From an uncultured Clostridia bacterium (GTDB lineage Bacteria > Bacillota > Clostridia > Christensenellales > UBA1242): DNA of 52,568 nucleotides. The notes below the pieces were generated by a model. It was not told the DNA's origin. It worked only from the letters and a program-made list of their open reading frames with translations, and did no database searches. The stretch lies in the NCBI GenBank assembly GCA_944383275.1, contig CALWOV010000006.1, positions 1-52,568 on the forward strand, read 5' to 3'. The position numbers and the translations under genes are program-made. Positions 18,767 through 27,304 of the stretch are shown here, in pieces. Numbering within the stretch: the first letter of the stretch is position 1; each line of letters begins with the position of its first letter.

Positions 18767-19222
18767 TTAACATGTTTTAACCGTACTGCCAAAGCCACCT
18801 TTGCGAACTTCTGTTATTTCTTTTTCATTGTCAACTGCAAAGAAATTTGTAATTATGCCTTGCCCTATTTTGTCGCCTTGTTTTATTATAATTTCATTTT
18901 CGCTTAAATTTAAAAGCATAAAACCAATGTTGCCATCGTTATTCTCATTTCCATAATAATCACTGTCTATAACGCCTATGCCATTTGCCATTATAAGACC
19001 CTTTTTACCCATTCCACTTGTTACACAAGTTATTAGCACTTCGTTTTCATTAATTTTTGCTTTAACATCACTCCAAATCATTTGCATTGTGTGTGGCAAA
19101 ATTCTCACTTCAGTTGGAGAATAAAAATCGTAGCCTGCTGAATTTTTGGTGGCACGCTTTGGCATAAAAGCACTTTCGTTGTTCTTTTTATATTTATTTT
19201 CAACAAATTCAAAACTTCTCAT
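18767..19222 (-). CDS. dut: dUTP diphosphatase
   Basis: Hydrolyses dUTP to dUMP, protecting DNA from uracil and feeding dTMP synthesis. Trimeric dUTPase motifs are recognisable: 1, AGYDFYSP; 2, TSGMGKKG (a divergent form of the usual RSS motif); 3, NGIGVIDSDYYG with the catalytic Asp; 4, GDKIGQGII; 5, RKGGFGSTVK. The 151-residue length is normal. The divergent motif 2 is typical of some Firmicute and phage enzymes. Confidence 0.92.
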   Translation of the reverse strand: MRSFEFVENKYKKNNESAFMPKRATKNSAGYDFYSPTEVRILPHTMQMIWSDVKAKINENEVLITCVTSGMGKKGLIMANGIGVIDSDYYGNENNDGNIGFMLLNLSENEIIIKQGDKIGQGIITNFFAVDNEKEITEVRKGGFGSTVKTC

Positions 19223-19434
19223 ATTATCACCTTTATAGTTATTTTATGAAAATGACATTAAAAGAAATATTATATTAGTAAATTTGATTGATTTTTTGCA
19301 CAATTTAAACAAAATATTTAAAAATGACAATTTTATATAAACAAACATATTAATTCCACTTTCATAATCAAACCCATTTTAACATTTTTTTAATTGTTTT
19401 AAAAGTATTTTAATAAAAGTTTTATTCTTAACAC

Positions 19435-19463
19435 TTGACATCTTTAATTTAATTTCATATAAT
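19435..19463 (+). promoter_or_regulatory. Perfect consensus promoter of tRNA-Gly
   Basis: TTGACA (19435-19440), 17-base spacer, TATAAT (19458-19463). The predicted start is about 10 bases before the mature tRNA. Confidence 0.9.
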
Positions 19464-19480
19464 AAAATCACAATTTATTT

Positions 19481-19554
19481 GCAGGTGTAGTTCAGTGGTA
19501 GAACATCAGCTTCCCAAGCTGAATATGAGGGTTCGATTCCCTTCACCTGCTCCA
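19481..19554 (+). tRNA. tRNA-Gly(CCC)
   Basis: A 74-base cloverleaf. The acceptor stem GCAGGTG pairs with CACCTGC. The D-arm has TTCAGTGGTAGAA, the anticodon stem is TCAGC/GCTGA with loop TTCCCAA (anticodon CCC), and the T-loop is TTCGATT. The discriminator base is T, as expected for bacterial glycine tRNAs, and CCA is encoded. It reads GGG codons, rare in this A+T-rich genome. It is monocistronic with its own promoter and terminator. Confidence 0.96.
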
Positions 19555-19561
19555 AATTTTT

Positions 19562-19618
19562 AAACACTATGTAATGTTGGTTTTTTATTAAAATTCACCA
19601 CTTTGCATAGTGTTTTTT
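19562..19618 (+). terminator. Terminator of tRNA-Gly
   Basis: AACACTATG (19563-19571) pairs with CATAGTGTT (19606-19614), with a 34-base loop and a T6 tract. Confidence 0.65.
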
Positions 19619-19849
19619 ATAACAACTTGTTTCAAAAATAAATATTAGAATATAATCTATTAAATAATTTAGCTTATTGTTAATCCTTTATAAAAAATTT
19701 AGATAAAATACTTAAATTTTAAAAACTACTTATAATTAACTTAAATAAAATATAAATATAAAATTTTATTTTTTATATTTTCATTAATATTAAAATTTAA
19801 CACTTTTTAAGTCAATAAAAGTTGATTCTTATGTTGCAACCTATTTTAT

Positions 19850-19900
19850 AAATTAAAAAGTGAACCTTTAAAAATCAAGTATCTTCCTAGGGTTCACTTA
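19850..19900 (-). terminator. Terminator of the cadC-cadA operon
   Basis: Minus strand: AAGTGAACC, a 23-base loop, then GGTTCACTT (9-base perfect stem, plus-strand arms 19859-19867 and 19891-19899) followed by TTTAAT. Confidence 0.65.
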
Positions 19901-19954
19901 ATAATGAAATTATATTGTTTTAAAATATTATAATATTTAATTTTAATGCTTTAA

Positions 19955-21991
19955 TTAGTCAGTTTTGGGTGTATATATTAAAGCGCGCATACTGTTAAGA
20001 ATTGCAAGTAAGGTTACGCCAACATCAGCAAAAACTGCACTTAACATTCCTGTTACACCTAACGCACCCAAGATTAAGAAAATTAACTTTATTCCTGCTG
20101 ATAGAATTATATTTTGCCATACTATTTTACGAGTATATTTTGATAATTTAATTGCTGTTGAAACCTTTTTAGGATTATCATCAACAAGCACTATATCTGA
20201 TGCTTCTATACTTGCAGGGCTTCCATTTATACCCATACTTATACCAACATCAGCAAGCATCAAAGATGGTGCATCGTTTATACCATCGCCTACATACCCA
20301 ATGCAATTATTTTTGTTCTTTTTCAACTCTTCAAGATACTTATATTTATCTTGTGGTAAAAGTTGATATTTAATCTCATCTATATTTAAAGTTGAACCAA
20401 CGCTTTCCACAATTTCTTTATTATCACCAGATAAAAGCACTGTTTTTACATTCATTTGTTTAAGTTCAGAACAAGCATATTTAGATGTTTCTTTTATAGT
20501 ATCACTTAAATGAATTTCACCAATTTTTATATTATTTTCAAAAACTTCAACTAATGTGCTTTGTTTAGTGTTATTTTTTCTTCCAACAAAGTATTTATTG
20601 TTTTTATAATCAAAATATACACCTTCACCTGCAACTTCTTTTACATTAGAAACTTTTTCTAGTTTTTTATTGTTAAAATTAACTATTGATTTTGCAAGTG
20701 GGTGAAGTGAGTTTTGTTCACCAAGGCTTGCTATATAAACTATGTCTTCTTCTGATTTATTTTTATCTAAACTTTTAACTTTATCTACTTTAAATTGTCC
20801 TGTAGTTAAAGTTCCTGTTTTATCAAAAGCAACTACATTTAATTTAGCACATGCGTCTAAATAGTTTGACCCTTTTATTAATATTCCCTTTCGTGAAGCA
20901 TTTCCTAAACCTGAAAAATATGAAAGTGGGACTGAAATTGCAAAAGCACAAGGGCAAGATACAACCAAGAATATTAATCCACGATATATAGCAGTATTTA
21001 AATCGCTTGTTACAGCCCAAACAATTCCCCACACAAGTATTGATAAAATAATTACACCTAAAGTATACCATTTTGCAATTTTAGAAATTAAAGTTTCAGT
21101 TTTAGATTTCTTTTCAGCAGCATTTTCTATTAAATTCATTATTTTATTTATAGTGCTGTTTTGATATTCTTTTGTAACAGTAATATATAAAACACCATCT
21201 AAAATTATAGAACCTGAAAGTATTTCATCATTTGTTTTTAAATTAACAGGTAAACTTTCGCCTGTTAAACTTTGAACATCAATTGACGCAGAACCTTCGG
21301 AAATAACACCATCAAGTGGAACACGCTCGCCTGCTTTAACAATAATTTTATTGCCTAATTTAACTTCATTAGGGTTTACTCTTTTTTCATTTCCATTTTC
21401 AATTATAACAGCATATTCGGGTTGAAGTTTTGTAAGTTTTTCAATAGATTTTCGTGATTTATTTACAGCCAAGTTTTCTAAGATTTTCCCTATTGTATAT
21501 AAAGCAACAACCATAAGTGCTTCCATATATTCACCTAAGGCTGCCGCACCAATTACTGCCAATGTTATAAGCAGATTTTCATTAATCTTACCTTTAAATA
21601 ACAACAAAACTGCTTTTAAATATGTTTTATAGCCCAATAAAACAGCACTAATTACAAACAATAACCAAAACGCCCAAGTAGGCATTGAGATTAAAAGAGC
21701 ACATAAACCAACAGCAATTCCTAGAAATAATAGAACAACATCATATACCCAAGTTAATTCAGTTTTTTTCTTTTCTTTTTCTATAATTAACTTTGCACTT
21801 GGTTCAACTTGACTTATTGTGTTTTTCATTTTCTGAATTGACAAATCAAAGTTATCTGTTTCAAAACTTAATTTTTGATTAATAAAATCTATATTAGCAT
21901 TATTTATGTTATCTATTTTATTAAATTCATTTTCAAGAGCCTTTGCACAATTAGGACAATCTAGCCCTTCAATTCCAATTTTATATTTCAT
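19955..21991 (-). CDS. cadA: Zinc/cadmium/lead-type P1B ATPase (CadA/ZntA-like)
   Basis: ATP-driven metal efflux pump in the cytoplasmic membrane. One N-terminal HMA domain has CPNC at 12-15 (GLDCPNCA). TGES is at 243-246, the membrane CPC at 346-348, the phosphorylated Asp390 in DKTGTLT, and GDGINDAPS lies in the P-domain. An Asp in the last membrane region (VFADVGVTLL) is the signature of Zn/Cd/Pb rather than copper pumps. The 678-residue length fits. It follows the ArsR/CadC-type repressor gene with an 11-base overlap and is expected to be derepressed by metal. The exact metal is not determined by sequence. Confidence 0.93.
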   Translation of the reverse strand: MKYKIGIEGLDCPNCAKALENEFNKIDNINNANIDFINQKLSFETDNFDLSIQKMKNTISQVEPSAKLIIEKEKKKTELTWVYDVVLLFLGIAVGLCALLISMPTWAFWLLFVISAVLLGYKTYLKAVLLLFKGKINENLLITLAVIGAAALGEYMEALMVVALYTIGKILENLAVNKSRKSIEKLTKLQPEYAVIIENGNEKRVNPNEVKLGNKIIVKAGERVPLDGVISEGSASIDVQSLTGESLPVNLKTNDEILSGSIILDGVLYITVTKEYQNSTINKIMNLIENAAEKKSKTETLISKIAKWYTLGVIILSILVWGIVWAVTSDLNTAIYRGLIFLVVSCPCAFAISVPLSYFSGLGNASRKGILIKGSNYLDACAKLNVVAFDKTGTLTTGQFKVDKVKSLDKNKSEEDIVYIASLGEQNSLHPLAKSIVNFNNKKLEKVSNVKEVAGEGVYFDYKNNKYFVGRKNNTKQSTLVEVFENNIKIGEIHLSDTIKETSKYACSELKQMNVKTVLLSGDNKEIVESVGSTLNIDEIKYQLLPQDKYKYLEELKKNKNNCIGYVGDGINDAPSLMLADVGISMGINGSPASIEASDIVLVDDNPKKVSTAIKLSKYTRKIVWQNIILSAGIKLIFLILGALGVTGMLSAVFADVGVTLLAILNSMRALIYTPKTD

Positions 21992-22352
21992 CTATTTTCT
22001 CCAAAACATGAATTTTACTTATATCAAAAACTTCTTTAACATGCTCATCTGCTAAACTATAATAAACTTCTTTGCCCTGTTTTCTAGATTTTATTAAATT
22101 CATTTCTCTTAAATTTTTAAGTTGATGCGATACTGCCGATTTAGTCATATTCAATATTGATGCAATATCACACACGCACAGTTCAGACTCGTTGATTACA
22201 TTGATTATTTTTATTCTTGTGCTATCAGATAAGGCTTTATAAAAATCAGCCATACTTATTAAAACATCATCATCTAGCATTTTTGATTTTACATATAAAA
22301 CTTTATCTTTGTGAATAATATCACAATCACACACTAATTCGCTTTTTCCCAT
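21981..22352 (-). CDS. cadC: ArsR/SmtB-family metal-responsive repressor (CadC-like)
   Basis: A winged-helix repressor of 123 residues. Both classical metal sites are visible. The alpha3N-type site has N-terminal Cys8/Cys10 (CDC) and Cys59/Cys61 in ELCVCD. The alpha5-type site has Asp102, His104, His115 and Glu118, with the same spacing as SmtB/CmtR-type zinc sites. The recognition helix is around KSAVSHQLKNL. It represses its own operon with the P-ATPase; a perfect operator dyad lies directly upstream of its RBS. Confidence 0.93.
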   Translation of the reverse strand: MGKSELVCDCDIIHKDKVLYVKSKMLDDDVLISMADFYKALSDSTRIKIINVINESELCVCDIASILNMTKSAVSHQLKNLREMNLIKSRKQGKEVYYSLADEHVKEVFDISKIHVLEKIDEI

Positions 22353-22360
22353 ATTTCTCC

Positions 22361-22390
22361 TTTATAGTTGAATGATTATTCAACTATAAA
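22361..22390. promoter_or_regulatory. CadC/SmtB-type operator
   Basis: TTTATAGTTGAAT (22361-22373), 4-base spacer GATT, then its perfect reverse complement ATTCAACTATAAA (22378-22390). The internal TGAAT...ATTCA core matches known ArsR/SmtB operators. It starts 2 bases after the -10 box and ends at the RBS of the repressor gene, so bound repressor would cover the transcription start. Confidence 0.88.
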
Positions 22391-22391
22391 C

Positions 22392-22420
22392 AGTATATTC
22401 TACTTTTTTTATTTTGTCAA
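22392..22420 (-). promoter_or_regulatory. Promoter of the cadC-cadA operon
   Basis: Minus strand: TTGACA (22415-22420), 17-base spacer, TATACT (22392-22397), immediately followed by the operator. Confidence 0.88.
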
Positions 22421-22721
22421 CTAAAAAATAAAAAATTTCTTTTTTAAAAATTAGTTTATAAATAAATTATTAACTAAAATTTTATATTAAAAACTTTTAA
22501 TTTAGGGTATAATAAAAAATATTGAAATTATAAAATTAAAAAACTTATAGCATTAATAAATATAGTTAAATTAAATTTTAAATTAAACATATTATTCTAA
22601 TATATTAATAAATTTTATTATTTTTATATTTAAAATAAATATTTACAATTTATTTCATAATTTATAAATATTATAAAATGAATATTATAAATTAAATATA
22701 TATAATATATATAATTATATA
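22421..22721. other. Extremely A+T-rich intergenic stretch
   Basis: About 300 bases, nearly all A and T, with runs of TATATA around 22690-22720. No ORF with RBS and no clear dyad are visible besides the terminator that follows. Likely bendable or easily melted DNA; no function is assigned. Confidence 0.6.
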
Positions 22722-22723
22722 AA

Positions 22724-22756
22724 AAATAAAAGGCTTGATATTCAAGCCTTTTATTT
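22724..22756 (-). terminator. Terminator of the 141-aa membrane protein gene
   Basis: A perfect 15-base stem (22724-22738 with 22742-22756, core AAAAGGCTTGA/TCAAGCCTTTT) and a 3-base loop. It overlaps the stop codon. Confidence 0.85.
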
Positions 22757-23180
22757 ATAACATAACAACAAGAATTGCAATAACTGCACCAACTGTTATA
22801 ACCAAGCAAACTAAACTGATAATTAAATTTGCAATACCAATTCCTCTTTTATTCAACTTTCTTTGGAATACTGCAAATGAAATTCCATCTAACACAGAAA
22901 AAACGCAAAGAAATGCTAAGAAATAGAAAACTATTGCACCTAACAGTGACAGCACAGGAAAACTTACAGCCTCATCGCCAAGTTGTGTGCCCATCATATT
23001 TGCTGCACACAAAGTTCCAAGATAAACAAGTGCAACAACAAGCACCATACCAACAACAGATAGAATAATTCCTTGCACGCCTAGCCTTACACTTTTATCT
23101 TTCTTTTCTTGTTCTTGAACATCTAAAAGCATATATTGATTTTTGGGACTAAAAATTTTTCTTATTATACCCATAGCCAT
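22755..23180 (-). CDS. Three-span membrane protein of unknown function
   Basis: The 141-residue protein has a short basic cytosolic N-terminus (ending QEQEKKDKSVR) and three predicted membrane spans (about 34-58, 74-98 and 114-140). It is not recognised as a family. Two in-frame ATGs (codons 1 and 3) follow a weak GAG; the first is used here. It is monocistronic, with a strong terminator. Confidence 0.75.
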   Translation of the reverse strand: MAMGIIRKIFSPKNQYMLLDVQEQEKKDKSVRLGVQGIILSVVGMVLVVALVYLGTLCAANMMGTQLGDEAVSFPVLSLLGAIVFYFLAFLCVFSVLDGISFAVFQRKLNKRGIGIANLIISLVCLVITVGAVIAILVVML

Positions 23181-23579
23181 TTAACTCTACTTATATCTGT
23201 TTAGTTTATGGTAGCATATAATTTAGATTTATGTCAAACAATTATTATAAATTATAAACTTTATAATTTTATATAAAAATAGTTTTTATACTGTGATTTA
23301 TGATTTTAATATTAGTAAAATTTGATATGTTGATAAATATTTTAAATTAATATATTTATTACAAAAAATTAATAGAGAAAATTGTAAATTTAAATAAAAA
23401 AGAATAAGTTCCAAGTAGCATTTCTACTAAAATTTACCTTTTTAGCCTGAACTAATTCTATAAATATTATACTTTAAAAATAAAAAGAGTCTATAAATAG
23501 GAGTTAAGAAATGATTTTATAATTTATGTTCTATTAGATAGAGTTAAAATATATATCTAAATACTTTAAATAGTATATT
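23181..23579. other. Intergenic region, 399 bases
   Basis: Contains the candidate structured RNA/terminator at 23395-23461. The rest is A+T-rich with no supported ORF; a plus-strand AGGAG near 23505 leads only to a three-codon frame. Confidence 0.6.
23395..23461 (-). ncRNA. Candidate small structured RNA or compound terminator
   Basis: On the minus strand, AGAATTAGTTC (23449-23459) pairs with GAACTTATTCT (23401-23411) with one mismatch, enclosing an inner hairpin AGTAG/CTACT (23414-23428). The outer stem is followed by TTTTTT. Just upstream lies TATAAT (23466-23471) with TAGACT 16 bases before it. The geometry would give a transcript of about 65 bases that is one closed structure. It could instead be only the terminator of the phosphoesterase gene, about 120 bases upstream. 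Confidence 0.4.
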
Positions 23580-24041
23580 TTATAATTCTTTAAATTCTAT
23601 TTCTACTGTATTATTATTTAAATTTAAAACAGCATAGCTTAAATATTCGTCAAACTGTCCACAAATGCAACCAGGATTAACACATCTTATTCCGTTTACA
23701 ATTTCATCAAATCTGTGATGTGTATGTCCAAAGAAAACAAGGTTCGCCCCTTGCTCTTTTGCGTATTCAGCCATAATTTTAATGCCTGTTGGAACAAAAA
23801 ACTTGTGCCCATGTGTAAGCATAATTTTATAATTATAAAGATTAATTATTTTAACAAGTGGATAATCTAAATTATAATCATTATTCCCAAGAACTGCATC
23901 TATTTTGCCATTGAATTTGATTTTTTCTAAATCCTCAACGCCATCTCCCATATAAAAAATATGTTCTGGATTTTCCAAATCAACAGCGCGTTGAATGTCG
24001 GAATAATGGCCGTGAGAATCGGAAATTAATAAAATTTTCAT
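23580..24041 (-). CDS. YfcE/MJ0936-family metallophosphoesterase
   Basis: The calcineurin-like fold motifs are complete: SDSHG near the N-terminus, GDGVED, GNND (usually GNCD or GNHD), THGH, and GHTHH. The 153-residue length matches the YfcE family of small phosphodiesterases. The physiological substrate is unknown. It follows the HAD gene by 8 bases and is probably cotranscribed with it. Confidence 0.9.
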   Translation of the reverse strand: MKILLISDSHGHYSDIQRAVDLENPEHIFYMGDGVEDLEKIKFNGKIDAVLGNNDYNLDYPLVKIINLYNYKIMLTHGHKFFVPTGIKIMAEYAKEQGANLVFFGHTHHRFDEIVNGIRCVNPGCICGQFDEYLSYAVLNLNNNTVEIEFKEL

Positions 24042-24049
24042 AAAATTAC

Positions 24050-24676
24050 CTATAAATTTTGTATTTTTTGCGTTAAATCACTAATATTTTCTGCTAAAAC
24101 TATATTTTGTTTTTTTAACTCTTCCAAGCCATAACCCCATTTAACACCTATGAATTTCAGTCCACAATCGGTGGCTGCATTATAATCGTAAACTGTATCA
24201 CCCACCATTACTGCTGATTGTAATTCTATTTGTTTTGTTATATCCTTTATTATATCTGCTTTTGAATAATATGGCGAATTTTTGTTGTCGGCAAAAACTT
24301 TGTCAAAGTATTTATATAAATTTAAAATTTTTAATTCTTGTTCACAAACTTCTTGCATTTGTAAACTTACAGTATATATTTTTATATTATTTTGTTTTAA
24401 CCAATTTAAACACGATTCAATATCTTTTACTTTAGAAATTTCAGTTATTTTTTTATTATTAAAAATTTCCAAATACTTTTTAACTGCTAGTTCAGAATTT
24501 TCTTTACCAAAATATTTTTCAAAAGTGCAAATAAGTGGTGGTCCTATAAGTTTGATATAATCAACATCAGTATTATTTATTTTAAAAAATTTAAAAAGTT
24601 CTTTTAATACAGGCACTTGCGTTTTATCAGAATTTATCAAAGTGCCTTCTAAATCAAACAAAACCGTTTTTATCAT
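24050..24676 (-). CDS. HAD-superfamily hydrolase (phosphoglycolate-phosphatase-like) with altered motif I
   Basis: The 208-residue HAD protein with an alpha-helical cap has motif IV GDTVYDYNAA and the usual C-terminal KWGYG. Motif I reads DLEGT instead of DxDGT; the codon is GAA, so the second Asp, normally the general acid/base of HAD phosphatases, is Glu. Activity may be reduced, altered, or of another type. GGAA lies before the ATG. It is paired with the downstream phosphoesterase. Confidence 0.87.
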   Translation of the reverse strand: MIKTVLFDLEGTLINSDKTQVPVLKELFKFFKINNTDVDYIKLIGPPLICTFEKYFGKENSELAVKKYLEIFNNKKITEISKVKDIESCLNWLKQNNIKIYTVSLQMQEVCEQELKILNLYKYFDKVFADNKNSPYYSKADIIKDITKQIELQSAVMVGDTVYDYNAATDCGLKFIGVKWGYGLEELKKQNIVLAENISDLTQKIQNL

Positions 24677-24695
24677 ATTATTCCTTTTATTTAAT

Positions 24696-24746
24696 AAAAA
24701 GCATAATTAAACAAATTAAAAAATTATTGTTTTCATTATGCTTTTT
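24696..24746 (-). terminator. Terminator of metG
   Basis: AAAAAGCATAAT (24696-24707) pairs with ATTATGCTTTTT (24735-24746), with a long loop and flanking T-tract on the minus strand. Confidence 0.7.
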
Positions 24747-24751
24747 TAGTA

Positions 24752-26374
24752 TTACTCAATATCTGTTTCTGAAATTCTAGTAAATAAAGGTTCAAACTTA
24801 CCAAAGTTTTGTCCACCTTTAAAATCAATAGTTTCCCAAACAACAGGTGTATCAATTTTTAAATATTTTCTAATTTTTTCTGCACTAAATGGCATAAAAG
24901 GACTGAATAAATTAGACAAGTTTGCAATAATAAAAGCACAGGTAGCCATAACATTATTAAACTCTGTTTTATCTTCTTGCTTATATAAAACCCAAGGTTG
25001 TTTTGTGTCATAATATTTATTTGCACATTCAACTAATTCCATAACCTTTGCAAGTGCATCTTTAAAACAAATTTTTTCTATAAGTTCACTTGTTTGCTGA
25101 TAAGTTTGTTCAACAAGTTTTTTCATTTCTTCATCTATTTTACCAGCAGGAATAAAGCCATCTAAACCTTTATAATTAAGTGTTCTATTAACAAAATTTC
25201 CAAACTTATTAACAATTTCGCCATTATGCAAAGCCAAATAAATTTCCGAACTAAATTCTGTATCTTTTTTCTCTGGACCATTTGCAATACATAAATATCT
25301 TAAACTATCTGGGTCATATGTTTTAAGCATATCAATCATTTTAGTTCCATTGCCTTTGCTTTTGCTCATTTTTTCGCCTTTGGCATTTAAAAATTCAATA
25401 GCAACGCAATAATCTGGTAAATAATAGTTATCTTTCATTGCAAGCAATAAAGCAGGAAAAATGATTGTATGGAAAACTATGTTATCTTTTCCGTGACACA
25501 TATAAATTCTGTTTGTGCCATTTTTGTGGTCTTTCCAATAATCTTCCCAATTTAAACCTTTTTCTTCACAATATTTCTGAGTTGCAGAAACATAGCCCCA
25601 AACTGCCTCTACCCAAACATAAATTTTTTTATCGTCATAGCCTTCTATAGGGACATCTATTCCCCAATTTAAATCTCTTGTTACGGCACGGTCAACCAAA
25701 CCTTCTTTTAAAAATTTAGCAGTTTCATTAACCGAATTTTTTCTCCAATTATCTTTACATTTATTAAAATGTTCTTCTAATTCTTTTTGAAATTTAGGTA
25801 ATGCAAAATATAAGTTGGTATTTTCTCTAATTTCTGTTTGGCTTCCACAAATTCTACATTTACACTGCAACAAATCTTCGTTAGTAAAAACATAATCACA
25901 AGAACCACATTGGTCGCCCTTACTTACTGCCCCACATTTTGGACAAATAACTTCAACCTCACGGTCGTAAACAAATTTATTACATTTTGGACAAAATGAT
26001 GCTTTTTCTGTTTTTGGAAAAATATAGCCGTTGTTTATAAGTCTTAAAAACATTTCTTTTGATTTTTGGTGATGATAAGGACTTGCCGTTAAAGTATAGC
26101 AATCATAACTAAACCCCATTTTATTAAAAACTTCAACATATTGTTTATGATATCTTTCAACTATTTCTTGTGGGGTTGTGTTTTCGCGTATTGCTCGTTC
26201 AGTTGTTGGTGTTCCATGGCAATCTGTTCCACTTACCATAACAACATCATCACCTTTTGCTCGATGATAACGCGCTAGAACATCACCACTTATATAAGCA
26301 CTTACATGACCTAAATGAATATCACTGTTCGCGTATGTCCACGCAACTCCTACAACAATTTTTCTTTTTTCCAT
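24752..26374 (-). CDS. metG: Methionyl-tRNA synthetase
   Basis: Class I synthetase. The HIGH-like motif is DIHLGH, preceded by AWTYAN, and KMSKSKGN is the second signature. The connective domain carries paired zinc knuckles (CPKCNK, CPKCG, CGSC, CRICG), as in the four-cysteine-pair MetG form. The 540 residues lack the C-terminal tRNA-binding EMAP domain. I start at the ATG at 26374, not the TTG four codons upstream, because the TTG overlaps the GGAG ribosome binding site. Confidence 0.96.
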   Translation of the reverse strand: MEKRKIVVGVAWTYANSDIHLGHVSAYISGDVLARYHRAKGDDVVMVSGTDCHGTPTTERAIRENTTPQEIVERYHKQYVEVFNKMGFSYDCYTLTASPYHHQKSKEMFLRLINNGYIFPKTEKASFCPKCNKFVYDREVEVICPKCGAVSKGDQCGSCDYVFTNEDLLQCKCRICGSQTEIRENTNLYFALPKFQKELEEHFNKCKDNWRKNSVNETAKFLKEGLVDRAVTRDLNWGIDVPIEGYDDKKIYVWVEAVWGYVSATQKYCEEKGLNWEDYWKDHKNGTNRIYMCHGKDNIVFHTIIFPALLLAMKDNYYLPDYCVAIEFLNAKGEKMSKSKGNGTKMIDMLKTYDPDSLRYLCIANGPEKKDTEFSSEIYLALHNGEIVNKFGNFVNRTLNYKGLDGFIPAGKIDEEMKKLVEQTYQQTSELIEKICFKDALAKVMELVECANKYYDTKQPWVLYKQEDKTEFNNVMATCAFIIANLSNLFSPFMPFSAEKIRKYLKIDTPVVWETIDFKGGQNFGKFEPLFTRISETDIE

Positions 26375-26402
26375 AAATATCTCCAATTAACTTTGTAAAA
26401 CA

Positions 26403-26431
26403 AGTTTATCATAAAAATATATTTTTAACAA
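26403..26431 (-). promoter_or_regulatory. Promoter of metG
   Basis: Minus strand: TTGTTA (26426-26431), 17-base spacer, TAAACT (26403-26408). No T-box leader is visible. Confidence 0.55.
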
Positions 26432-26451
26432 CGTTTTTTCGTAATCTAAAC

Positions 26452-26482
26452 AAAAAAGCGTGAAAATTACACGCTTTTTATG
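26452..26482 (-). terminator. Terminator of the 213/238-aa unknown operon
   Basis: AAAAAGCGTG (26453-26462) pairs with CACGCTTTTT (26470-26479), followed by T residues on the minus strand. Confidence 0.8.
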
Positions 26483-26587
26483 TATTTTTTATACTTTTTA
26501 TAAATAGTTTTAAAAATAATTAAATTATATTTCCATTTTAAAAAGTTATTGTATTTTCATTTTTATTTTAATAATTTGTAATATTCA

Positions 26588-27304
26588 TTACATTTGTGCA
26601 ACTTCTGCTTTATTAGTTATAACTTCATCTTGTTTTTTAGTTCGTTTTATTTTGTTATTATTAAAAGCATCATTTACTAAATGAAAGGTATCTTGAAGTG
26701 CAAAAAGTAAACCAAATTTTTCAGCCTCATCATATCTACCTTTTTCTAATTCTTTTTTTATATTTTTAACACTTTCATTTATTTCTTTTTTAGGTTTATC
26801 AGATACAAACTGCATCTCTCTTATAATATTTATAAGTGCCTGCGAACTGTTAACTAAGCCTGCGTTTACTTCCAGATATTCTTCATCATTTCTTATTTGT
26901 TCAGCAAGATTAAAATATATATTTGAATAATCTAAAATATTACAGTATCTTTGTTTTATTGTTCTATTATAATGTGTTGGACTAATTTGAAGATTGTCTC
27001 CATCTTTAACTATATGATAAAGTGAACCTACTTCAAAATTAGCACCTTCTGTTTTATCTTTATTTTTTATTTTATCAATAAACAACCCTTCTACCCAAAA
27101 AGAATCAGTTATTGAAATTACATCTGCAATATTATTGCCGTGTAAATCTTGATATTTTGCAAGAACCATAAAGGTTGTTGTGTCTTTTAGTAAATCATTT
27201 ACAGCAAAAGCCGCAACTATATTATCTTGCGCTATTGGACCTAAATTAACAAAACTTTTTGCCATTAATTCTTCGTTTTCCATATCATAAAGTTGGTTGT
27301 TCAT
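26588..27304 (-). CDS. Protein of unknown function, 238 aa
   Basis: Not recognised. It is soluble, without signal peptide or membrane span. The N-terminal half looks alpha/beta (NIVAAFAVNDLL, TTFMVLAKYQD, FWVEGLFIDKI); the C-terminal half is charged and helical, with a Lys-rich end. It overlaps the preceding gene by 20 bases, so the two are translationally coupled and probably function together. It is terminated by a strong hairpin. It lies in a block of unrecognised genes between metG and the OLD-like ATPase. Confidence 0.8.
   Translation of the reverse strand: MNNQLYDMENEELMAKSFVNLGPIAQDNIVAAFAVNDLLKDTTTFMVLAKYQDLHGNNIADVISITDSFWVEGLFIDKIKNKDKTEGANFEVGSLYHIVKDGDNLQISPTHYNRTIKQRYCNILDYSNIYFNLAEQIRNDEEYLEVNAGLVNSSQALINIIREMQFVSDKPKKEINESVKNIKKELEKGRYDEAEKFGLLFALQDTFHLVNDAFNNNKIKRTKKQDEVITNKAEVAQM

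Larger units (their letters stand above)
19555..19954. other. Convergent intergenic region, 400 bases
   Basis: It contains the tRNA terminator and the P-ATPase terminator. The middle (19620-19848) is A+T-rich. I see no ORF with an RBS and no duplicated tRNA 3' end that would mark an integrated element. Confidence 0.7.

Noticed and set aside
19481..19954. tRNA-Gly next to the metal-resistance operon as an integration site of a mobile element
   Set aside because: No second copy of the tRNA 3' end, no integrase and no flanking direct repeat are visible; the metal operon has ordinary composition.
26375..26590. T-box or other tRNA-sensing leader upstream of metG or proS
   Set aside because: No AGGGTGGNACCGCG-type core or specifier hairpin is present; only a terminator and a simple promoter are found.
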